DNA of 7,658 nt from positions 1-7,658 of the forward strand of contig JAFOEH010000260.1 of the NCBI GenBank assembly GCA_017380275.1, read 5' to 3'. Both the position numbers and the translations under genes were made by a program. Origin of the DNA: Alistipes sp. Lineage in GTDB: Bacteria > Bacteroidota > Bacteroidia > Bacteroidales > Rikenellaceae. A model generated the notes under the pieces. It worked only from the letters and a program-made list of their open reading frames with translations. It searched no databases and was not told the origin of the DNA. Each line of letters starts with the position of its first letter. The first letter of the stretch is position 1. This document shows positions 1-5,304 of this stretch, piece after piece.

Positions 1-384
1 AATGAACTCCTCGAGCACTACCGACATGCCCACCACGCCGTATTTAGCCTTGAACTTGAGTCCGCGTTCGCCCGTCGGAGTGTACGACTCGATGGTGTGT
101 CCGCGAGCGGGGTCGTTGTGCTGGCCGAGGAAGAGCATATCGAGCGAGGTGGACTTGATTGAGTCGGTACGGAACAGGCGCGACTCGAATACCTTGCAGG
201 GTACGTCGTCACGGTTAGCCTCGCGGATCACACCGCCTCGGTATGAGCGGTTACGCATCGTCATCTGCTGGTTGGTGGGAGCGAGCTCCTGGCCGAGCGT
301 ATAATCGGCCGTAGTGGTGCAACTTGCAAGGGTCATCACCACCATCACCGCCACAACAGCCATTGTGGCCAACAGACTTTTCAT
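1..384 (-). CDS. DUF4270-type lipoprotein, N-terminal part (3' end outside window)
   Basis: The reading frame starts at an ATG at 384 and stays open to the left edge, giving 128 visible residues; the C-terminus is missing. The N-terminus is a lipoprotein signal: MK, a hydrophobic run to about residue 19, then the lipobox LASC with the modified cysteine at residue 22. Signal peptidase II processing and membrane anchoring follow from that. After the cysteine, the short 'DYTLGQELAPTNQQ' segment matches the usual start of Bacteroidetes DUF4270 proteins (a TLG..L.P.NQ pattern), which are otherwise of unknown function and expected to be mostly beta-stranded. Acidic residues right after the cysteine are sparse, so surface export cannot be inferred. 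The start lies only 4 nt beyond the stop of the GT5-like gene, so the two are probably co-transcribed and translationally linked. The lipoprotein call is firm; the family assignment rests on pattern recognition and context. Confidence 0.8.
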   Translation of the reverse strand, partial: MKSLLATMAVVAVMVVMTLASCTTTADYTLGQELAPTNQQMTMRNRSYRGGVIREANRDDVPCKVFESRLFRTDSIKSTSLDMLFLGQHNDPARGHTIESYTPTGERGLKFKAKYGVVGMSVVLEEFI

Positions 385-388
385 TCTC

Positions 389-1195
389 TTAAAGTTCATC
401 GTAGAAACGGTTATAATTGTCGAATAACTCGGCATCCTCCACATTCTGCCACTCCAGCATATGCTTACCCATCGAGCGAGCATACTCCACGAGCTTAGGA
501 TCTGCCTTGTCCGATGCTACAACAACACCATCGGCATAATCAATAACGTAGCGATAGAAGTTTTCGTATGAAGGCTCGGCCAAAATTGCGAGTTTTTCGT
601 CTTTGATACCTTCGTTCTCAATCTTCTTGCTGAGGTCCTGGTTGAGCGGACGCTCGAAGCGGTCGTCGGCGAGCGATACAACGATCTTGACATCGCGGAA
701 CAAGGGGTCATCGGCAAAGACTTTCTTGAGGTAGATGGGCACGATGGCCGACATCCAGCCAATACAGTGTACCACCGTAGGTGACCAGTTGAGCTTCTTG
801 ACTGTCTCCAGCACACCGCGAGCGAAGAAGATTGCGCGCTCGTCGTTGTCGGCGAACTCCTGGCCGTCGGCATCGGTCATAACGGCTTTGCGCGAGAAGA
901 AGTCCTCATTGTCGATGAAGTAGATCTGAATTCGCGCCGAGGGTATCGAGGCCACCTTGATAATGAGCTGGTGGTCGTTGTTGTCGATAATGAGGTTCAT
1001 TCCCGACAGACGAATAACCTCGTGCAATTGGTTACGTCGTTCGTTAATACATCCGTAGCGGGGCATAAACGTGCGAATCTCGTTGCCTCGTTCCTGCATA
1101 GCCTGCACAAGTCGGCGGCTCAAGCCCGAAAGTTCGGTCTCCGGCAAGTAGGGCGTAATCTCCTGACAAACGTATAGTATTTTGCGTGAAGCCAT
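389..1195 (-). CDS. GT5-like starch/glycogen synthase N-terminal-domain protein
   Basis: A 268-residue cytosolic protein with no signal peptide or membrane segment. It resembles only the N-terminal Rossmann half (Glyco_transf_5) of GlgA, which is normally about 480 residues with a second, nucleotide-sugar-binding half. The opening 'KILYVCQEITPYLPETELSGL' region aligns with the GlgA start, but the KxGG ADP-glucose loop reads TELSGL, so the lysine and one glycine are gone. The 'HAHDWH' region of GlgA corresponds to 'VVHCIGWMSA' near residues 141-150, losing the Asp and the final His. The stretch at 216-240 ending in 'YADGVVVASDKADPKLVEYA' still looks like GlgA around its 'AD.V..VS..YA' segment. 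Short versions like this are commonly annotated glycogen synthase in Bacteroidetes, but the changed motifs argue against catalysis. It has its own promoter and is followed after 4 nt by the DUF4270 lipoprotein gene. The fold is well supported; the function is unknown. Confidence 0.82.
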   Translation of the reverse strand: MASRKILYVCQEITPYLPETELSGLSRRLVQAMQERGNEIRTFMPRYGCINERRNQLHEVIRLSGMNLIIDNNDHQLIIKVASIPSARIQIYFIDNEDFFSRKAVMTDADGQEFADNDERAIFFARGVLETVKKLNWSPTVVHCIGWMSAIVPIYLKKVFADDPLFRDVKIVVSLADDRFERPLNQDLSKKIENEGIKDEKLAILAEPSYENFYRYVIDYADGVVVASDKADPKLVEYARSMGKHMLEWQNVEDAELFDNYNRFYDEL

Positions 1196-1214
1196 TGCTT
1201 TTATTGTTTTACAA

Positions 1215-1226
1215 TATGCAAAGATA
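1215..1226 (-). promoter_or_regulatory. Bacteroidetes-type -7 promoter element for the GT5-like gene
   Basis: On the minus strand, 1226-1219 reads TATCTTTG, an exact match to the Bacteroidetes sigma-ABfr -7 consensus TAnnTTTG. It sits about 24 nt ahead of the ATG at 1195, inside the 66-nt A/T-rich gap after queA, so the transcript leader would be short. No TTG is visible at the expected -33 spacing, only A/T tracts, so the call rests on the -7 box and its position. It implies that the GT5-like and DUF4270 genes can be transcribed independently of queA. Confidence 0.6.
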
Positions 1227-1261
1227 ATAAAAATTTTTTAATATTGCTCTATACCTTATAA

Positions 1262-2311
1262 TTATAAGATGAGCATTGCGTCACCGTATGTACCAAAGCG
1301 GTATCCCTCCTTCTTGGCGATGTCGTAGGCCTCCATCACGCGGTCGTAGCCGCCAAAGGCTGCCACCATCATCAGCTGCGTTGAGTAGGGCAGGTGGAAG
1401 TTCGACACCATAGCGTTGGCCACGGTGAAGTCGTAGGGACAGAAGATAAATTTGTTGGTCCAGCCCTCCATAGCCTTAATCATACCGCCCGTCGAAACGG
1501 CGGTCTCGATGGTGCGCATAACGGTCGTGCCGATGGCCACAACCTTGTGTCCGTCGCGCTTGGTCTGGTTAACCTTCTCGGCTGCAGCCTCCGTTACCAC
1601 GAACTGCTCGGAGTCCATCTTATGCTTCGACAGATCCTCCACATCGACCGTGCGGAAGTTGCCGAGGCCGGCGTGTAGGGTGATAAATTCTGACTCTATG
1701 CCCTTGATTTCCATACGCTTCAAGAGGTGCTTCGAGAAGTGCATACCCGCCGTCGGAGCGGCCACAGCACCCTCGTGCTTGGCGAAGATTGTCTGGTAGC
1801 GCTCGGCATCCTCCTCCTCGACCTTCTCGCGCACCCAGCGCGGCAGGGGAGTCTCGCCCAGACGGTAGAGTGCCTCCTTGAACTCCTCATACGAACCATC
1901 AAAGAGGAAACGCAGCGTGCGGCCACGCGAAGTGGTGTTGTCGATAACCTCGGCACCCATCATCTCGTCAGCGCCGAAGTAGAGTTTGTTGCCGATACGG
2001 ATTTTACGCGCCGGATCTACCAGCACGTCCCACAGACGTAGCTCGCTGTTGAGCTCACGCAGAAGGAAGATCTCGATCTCGGCATTGGTCTTCTCCTTGT
2101 TGCCGTAGAGGCGAGCGGGGAAGAGTTTGGTGTCGTTGAAGAGGAAGAGATCCTTCTCGTCGAAATACTCGATGATGTCCTTGAAAAGACGATGCTCGAT
2201 CTGGCCCGTGGCGCGGTTGATCACCATCAGGCGCGAGTCGTCGCGGTTGTCGGTGGGATACTTGGCCAACATATCGGCCGAGAACTCATATCCGTACTGA
2301 GATAGCTTCAT
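1262..2311 (-). CDS. queA: S-adenosylmethionine:tRNA ribosyltransferase-isomerase QueA
   Basis: QueA transfers and rearranges the ribosyl part of S-adenosylmethionine onto 7-aminomethyl-7-deazaguanine in the wobble position of tRNAs with GUN anticodons, making epoxyqueuosine in the cytoplasm. The 349-residue product is full length (E. coli is about 356). Family marks are visible in order: '[23 protein letters not shown]'-type N-terminus (residues 7-30), '[16 protein letters not shown]' (55-70), '[13 protein letters not shown]' (181-193), '[17 protein letters not shown]' (211-227), '[12 protein letters not shown]' (258-269), 'SNFHLPYST' (303-311) and the C-terminal 'GTYGDAMLI' (340-348). It follows truB after a 154-nt leader, so two tRNA-modification genes are adjacent. 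The start at 2311 is the first Met of the conserved MKLSQY beginning and is preceded by an A-rich tract rather than a Shine-Dalgarno. Nothing suggests damage or transfer. Confidence 0.97.
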   Translation of the reverse strand: MKLSQYGYEFSADMLAKYPTDNRDDSRLMVINRATGQIEHRLFKDIIEYFDEKDLFLFNDTKLFPARLYGNKEKTNAEIEIFLLRELNSELRLWDVLVDPARKIRIGNKLYFGADEMMGAEVIDNTTSRGRTLRFLFDGSYEEFKEALYRLGETPLPRWVREKVEEEDAERYQTIFAKHEGAVAAPTAGMHFSKHLLKRMEIKGIESEFITLHAGLGNFRTVDVEDLSKHKMDSEQFVVTEAAAEKVNQTKRDGHKVVAIGTTVMRTIETAVSTGGMIKAMEGWTNKFIFCPYDFTVANAMVSNFHLPYSTQLMMVAAFGGYDRVMEAYDIAKKEGYRFGTYGDAMLIL

Positions 2312-2333
2312 ATTTTTATTTTACTTGTATATC

Positions 2334-2369
2334 CTAATCTATCGTAAATCTGTCTGCACACTGCATCAT
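2334..2369 (-). other. possible 11-codon upstream ORF in the queA leader
   Basis: Within the 154-nt space between truB and queA, the minus strand has tandem ATG ATG codons (2369-2364) opening an 11-residue frame, MMQCADRFTID, closed by TAG at 2336-2334. It ends 22 nt before the queA start. The A-containing stretch GCGAGAA precedes it. It may simply be chance; the only reason to note it is its placement in a leader that is long compared with the other gaps here. Confidence 0.15.
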
Positions 2370-2435
2370 TTCTCGCCCCTAATGGCTCCTTGTGGTGGAA
2401 TGGGTTAAGTCTAAAGGGCTTAGCCGCGAAAGACA

Positions 2436-2443
2436 CAAATATC
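2436..2443 (-). promoter_or_regulatory. weak candidate -7 element upstream of queA
   Basis: The minus strand at 2443-2436 reads GATATTTG, one base off TAnnTTTG, about 125 nt ahead of the queA start and just beyond the truB stop. The flank towards truB is A/T-rich, but no -33 TTG is seen. If used, queA would have a leader of roughly 115 nt. Read-through from truB is an equally good explanation for queA expression. Confidence 0.25.
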
Positions 2444-2465
2444 AATATGTAATACGATAATTTTG

Positions 2466-3182
2466 CTATTTTGTTTCACACTCGTGCAATTTTTCGAGAA
2501 AATTTTTCAATTCGAATGCGTTTTCGACCTTGAAACCTCCACTGCGCGTGCGTCTTAGTCCCGAAAGATGGGCTCCGCTATCGAGTGCCTGACCAATCTC
2601 GTGAGCCAGCGAACGGATGTATGTTCCCTTGCTGCAACGCACCCTGAGGCGCAGCAGCGGCATCTCGAGCGAGAGAATCTCCATCTCGTAGATGTTGATC
2701 AGCGCTCGCTTGAGCTCCACCTCCTCGCCCGCACGCGCAAACTCGTAGGCGCGTACGCCCTCGACCTTCTTGGCCGAGTAGATGGGGGGCGCTTGCAGTC
2801 GCTCGCCCGTGAGGCTCTCCAGCACCTGTTCAATCTTTTCGCGCGAAATGTGGTCGGTGGGGTAGTAGCAGTCGATGGGGTGCTCCAGGTCGTAGCTCGG
2901 CGTGGTTGCGCCCAGCACGATGTCGGCGATGTACTCCTTCTCCTCGGCCTGCAGGGCATTGACCATCTTGGTGGCCTTGCCGATGCAGACAATCAGTACG
3001 CCCGTGGCCAGCGGGTCGAGTGTGCCGGCGTGACCGATCTTGATTTTGCGGTAGCCGAGGCGGTGCTGCAGGGTGTATTTTATCTTGCGGACAACGTCCG
3101 TCGAGGTCCACTCCAGGGGCTTGTCGATGACGGCGATGTAGCCCTCCTTGAAATCTATATCGCGTAGTGATTCGTTCTGCAT
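2466..3182 (-). CDS. truB: tRNA pseudouridine(55) synthase TruB
   Basis: TruB isomerises uridine 55 in the T-loop of most tRNAs to pseudouridine. The 238-residue protein has the catalytic motif 'GHAGTLDPLATGVL' with the nucleophilic aspartate at residue 56. It also has the 'KEYIADIVLGATTPSYD' strand (82-98), 'APPIYSAKKVEGVRAYEFAR' (131-150) and the late 'CSKGTYIRSLAHEIG' motif (183-197). It is shorter than E. coli TruB (about 314) and lacks a recognisable C-terminal PUA-like domain, as is usual in Bacteroidetes. The start codon lies one base beyond the uppP stop, so the pair is almost certainly one transcript with coupled translation. The stop is TAG. The gene looks intact. Confidence 0.97.
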   Translation of the reverse strand: MQNESLRDIDFKEGYIAVIDKPLEWTSTDVVRKIKYTLQHRLGYRKIKIGHAGTLDPLATGVLIVCIGKATKMVNALQAEEKEYIADIVLGATTPSYDLEHPIDCYYPTDHISREKIEQVLESLTGERLQAPPIYSAKKVEGVRAYEFARAGEEVELKRALINIYEMEILSLEMPLLRLRVRCSKGTYIRSLAHEIGQALDSGAHLSGLRRTRSGGFKVENAFELKNFLEKLHECETK

Positions 3183-3183
3183 A

Positions 3184-3978
3184 TTACAAGAAATTACTTA
3201 CAATGGAAACTACTCCTGCGGCGGCGCAATATACTGCAAACCAGATGAGTTTGCCGCGCTTGACGATGTCGATCATAAATCGGCAGGCAAGGCATCCCAC
3301 CACAAATGCTGCGACAAAGCCTGCCACCATCTCCACAACGCCAATCGACGAGAATACAACCTCGCCCTTAACGATATTCAGCAGCATCTCGCCCAAGATC
3401 GGTGCCAGCACCATCAGGAACGAGAAGTGCGCCATCGCCTCCTTCTTATTGCCCAGCAGCAGTCCCGTGGCGATTGTCGAGCCCGAGCGTGAGAGGCCCG
3501 GCATAGCGGCTACGGCCTGCGCAAGACCGATGATAAAGGCGTCGCGGTAGGAGATTGTCTCCTTCTGGCGGGGACGTGCATAGTAGGCAAACGAGAGAAG
3601 CGCAGCCGTGAGGAGCAACATAGCACCCACGATCGAGAGGATGTAGGGTGATGAGAGCATCAGGTCGATGTAATCCTTGAGCGTGAAGCCGACCACTCCG
3701 ATGGGAATCATCGAGAGTGCGATCTTCAGGATGTAGGCCTGCTCGTCGTTGAAGTGGCGCGAGAAGAGACCCGTGATAAGGCGCTTGACCTCGGGCCATA
3801 GTATGACGATGGTACTCAGTACGGTTGCGGCGTGGAGCGTAGTGTCGAAGGCGAGATTTTCCTCTATCTCAACGCCCAGTAGCGCTTTGGCGATCTGCAG
3901 ATGGCCGCTACTCGACACAGGCAAAAACTCGGTAAGCCCTTGCACAGCTCCGAGAATAATAGATTCGATTATAGTCAT
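3184..3978 (-). CDS. uppP: undecaprenyl-diphosphatase UppP (BacA family)
   Basis: UppP removes one phosphate from undecaprenyl diphosphate so the C55 carrier can be reused for peptidoglycan, O-antigen and capsule precursors; overexpression is classically linked to bacitracin resistance. The 264-residue integral membrane protein has the first family motif '[14 protein letters not shown]' (13-26) and the second '[13 protein letters not shown]' (160-172), with the catalytic arginine at about 164. Of the two glutamates in E. coli (E17 and E21), the first is Gln13 here and the second is retained as Glu17; both forms fit the known (E/Q)xxxE pattern. Hydrophobic helices fill the rest (for example 83-100, 111-133, 183-203, 212-236, 243-262). 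A 179-nt hairpin-rich spacer separates it from the upstream DUF3098 gene, and truB follows after one base. Start at 3978 gives the normal [10 protein letters not shown] beginning. Confidence 0.97.
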   Translation of the reverse strand: MTIIESIILGAVQGLTEFLPVSSSGHLQIAKALLGVEIEENLAFDTTLHAATVLSTIVILWPEVKRLITGLFSRHFNDEQAYILKIALSMIPIGVVGFTLKDYIDLMLSSPYILSIVGAMLLLTAALLSFAYYARPRQKETISYRDAFIIGLAQAVAAMPGLSRSGSTIATGLLLGNKKEAMAHFSFLMVLAPILGEMLLNIVKGEVVFSSIGVVEMVAGFVAAFVVGCLACRFMIDIVKRGKLIWFAVYCAAAGVVSIVSNFL

Positions 3979-4006
3979 TTATTTATAGGGCTTAAATTAA
4001 CTATTA

Positions 4007-4050
4007 GGTTTCCTTGCTGATCAACGCAAACCTTGCGGCCGTTGGCCGCA
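4007..4050 (-). promoter_or_regulatory. overlapping inverted repeats in the uppP leader
   Basis: Just upstream of uppP, three inverted repeats share bases. TGCGGCC/GGCCGCA (4034-4040 with 4044-4050) is a perfect 7-bp stem with a 3-nt loop. CGCAA/TTGCG (4025-4029 with 4033-4037) is a perfect 5-bp stem with a 3-nt loop. TTGC/GCAA (4014-4017 with 4026-4029) could be extended by GGTTT and AAACC flanks. The second cannot coexist with either of the others. That layout would permit alternative folds in the leader RNA, but no known riboswitch or attenuator class is recognised. Confidence 0.3.
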
Positions 4051-4060
4051 TTAACAGTTT

Positions 4061-4153
4061 CTGACCCACCCCCAACCCCCGCCTCAGGCAGGGGCTTTGG
4101 TCGCCGCCGGGCGGCTCCAAAGGGGTGCTTCCGAAGGTTTTGCGGGATGCAAA
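4061..4153 (-). repeat. GC-rich hairpin cluster, probable dispersed REP-like intergenic element
   Basis: Between the DUF3098 stop and uppP lies a run of palindromes. TTTGC/GCAAA (4139-4143 with 4149-4153) is a 5-bp stem with a 5-nt loop right after the DUF3098 stop. A long stem follows: CTTTGG/CCAAAG (4095-4100 with 4117-4122) enclosing GCCGCC/GGCGGC (4103-4108 with 4110-4115), separated by a small internal loop. Next comes an 8-bp stem with one G-U pair in the RNA (4076-4083 with 4087-4094, loop TCA on the plus strand). A C-rich tail runs from 4061 to 4073. None is followed by a U tract in the direction of transcription, so a simple intrinsic terminator is not supported. Composition and compact palindromes resemble dispersed intergenic repeats of Bacteroidales genomes, but only one copy is present here, so the repeat nature is inferred. 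Confidence 0.45.
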
Positions 4154-4157
4154 TTTA

Positions 4158-4427
4158 TTAAAATCGTTTCATCAGCGCATAGATCTCGAAGGCAAAGCCG
4201 CCCACGATAAGGATCGGCGCGAGGGTGATGCGTCGCCACGAGAACATCTCGTAGTTGAAGACTGCGGGGTCGTCGCTGCCGCCGCCCGTCATCAGCACCA
4301 TACCGATGATGATCACCACCAGGCCGGCGATAATGAGGATGTAGTTCTTCAGAGTCAGCGTCATCGACTCGTCGTTCTTGTCTGCGGTGGCGGCGAAGCG
4401 CGCACGAAGATTTTCCAGAAATTTCAT
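4158..4427 (-). CDS. DUF3098 family two-TM membrane protein
   Basis: An 89-residue protein with a short charged N-terminus (1-27) and two hydrophobic segments at about 29-47 and 67-85. The loop between them holds the family's hallmark: a 'LMTGGGSDDP' turn (45-54), then 'FNYEMFSWRRITLAP' (57-71). The tail is basic (MKRF). This pattern matches DUF3098, a Bacteroidetes inner-membrane family without assigned biochemical role. The start lies one base past the ftsX stop, so it is translated from the ftsX transcript. Its placement directly after FtsX and upstream of UppP suggests a supporting role in envelope or division functions, which is inference from neighbours only. The gene ends in tandem stops, TAA TAA. 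Confidence 0.9.
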   Translation of the reverse strand: MKFLENLRARFAATADKNDESMTLTLKNYILIIAGLVVIIIGMVLMTGGGSDDPAVFNYEMFSWRRITLAPILIVGGFAFEIYALMKRF

Positions 4428-4428
4428 A

Positions 4429-5304
4429 TTAATAAAGATATATCTTATTCGATTTCATATTTACAAATTTGTTCACCGCGATGGTCGTGAAGGTCAGCGA
4501 GAGCAACATACCTCCCACCAGCATCGCTCCGACCACGATGCTGATCTTTATCAGCTCCGAGGTCGATACGATCTCGGGTAGCGCACCGCTCATCGCGGCC
4601 AGCACCGCACCGAGCATAATGCTTGCCACAAAGCCCGCCCAGAAGCCCTGCTTGAGCGAGGTGAGGATGAAGGGGCGCATAATATAAAACTTCGTGGCGC
4701 CCACCAATTTGAGTGTGTTGATAAGGTAGCGGCGCGAGAAGATTGCAAGGCGGATAGTGTTGTTCAGCAGGATGAGCGAAATCACCAGCAGCGCCCCGCC
4801 AAAGACGGCCAGCACGAGCGTGATTTTTCCCACCGTAGAGTGCAGTCGCTCGATTGTCGATGCGGGGTAGGCCACATAGACTACGCCCTCGATTGCCGAC
4901 ATCCGATCGACCATCTGATCGGTCGCCTCGCGATCCATCGAGGCGATCATCACCTCGAAGCTGTTGCGCAGGGGATTATCCTCCAGCACGCTCTCGATCT
5001 CCGATGCGAACATACGGCGGAACTCCTCGTCGCCGATCTTCTCCTCCTTCGAGAGGAACGATAGCTCCACAACGCCCTCCAACGAGCGCAGCTCGGCCTC
5101 CACCTCGGCCTGACGTTCGGCCGAAAGCGCGGGATCCAACTCTGCCGAGAGTGTTATGCTGCGACGCAGGGTGTGCGTGGCGTCGAGTGCCGACGAGAGC
5201 ATATATCCCACCGAGCCCATCAGAAAGAGTACCAGGGCGATACTTACCGTAGAGACTATATATGAACGGCGTACCTTACGCTTGATTCTTTTGTCTGCCT
5301 GCAT
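4429..5304 (-). CDS. ftsX: cell division protein FtsX (FtsEX ABC transporter-like permease)
   Basis: FtsX is the membrane subunit that, with the ATPase FtsE, transmits ATP hydrolysis to periplasmic peptidoglycan hydrolases or their activators at the division site. The 291-residue protein has the standard layout: a basic cytoplasmic N-terminus, TM1 (about 15-37), a periplasmic domain (about 38-158), then TM2 (160-182), TM3 (220-243) and TM4 (251-278). The cytoplasmic loop between TM2 and TM3 shows the signature 'IFSRRYLINTLKLVGATKFY' (188-207) followed by RPFI, the region expected to contact FtsE. No ftsE lies next to it; in Bacteroidetes ftsE is often elsewhere. Its start at 5304 lies 29 nt inside the end of the upstream YfhO-family gene, and the DUF3098 gene begins one base after its stop, so all three should be co-translated. 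Confidence 0.94.
   Translation of the reverse strand: MQADKRIKRKVRRSYIVSTVSIALVLFLMGSVGYMLSSALDATHTLRRSITLSAELDPALSAERQAEVEAELRSLEGVVELSFLSKEEKIGDEEFRRMFASEIESVLEDNPLRNSFEVMIASMDREATDQMVDRMSAIEGVVYVAYPASTIERLHSTVGKITLVLAVFGGALLVISLILLNNTIRLAIFSRRYLINTLKLVGATKFYIMRPFILTSLKQGFWAGFVASIMLGAVLAAMSGALPEIVSTSELIKISIVVGAMLVGGMLLSLTFTTIAVNKFVNMKSNKIYLY

Noticed and set aside
1229..1245. A/T palindrome after queA as a terminator
   Set aside because: The AAAAATTTTT-type stem is short, has no GC pairs, and sits inside the promoter region of the next gene.
2312..2465. preQ1 riboswitch upstream of queA
   Set aside because: The compact hairpin with the A-rich pseudoknot tail expected of preQ1 classes is not visible; only a weak, mismatched stem is present.
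2568..3167. 199-residue plus-strand open frame opposite truB
   Set aside because: It is antisense to a textbook TruB, its residue composition follows the codon bias of the opposite strand, and it shows no recognisable domain.
3184..3978. Gln13 in place of the first motif glutamate of UppP as a sign of lost activity
   Set aside because: Both Glu and Gln occur at this position in the family's (E/Q)xxxE motif, and all other key residues are intact.
4076..4122. Intrinsic terminator after DUF3098
   Set aside because: The stems are strong, but no run of U follows either one in the minus-strand transcript; G-rich sequence follows instead.
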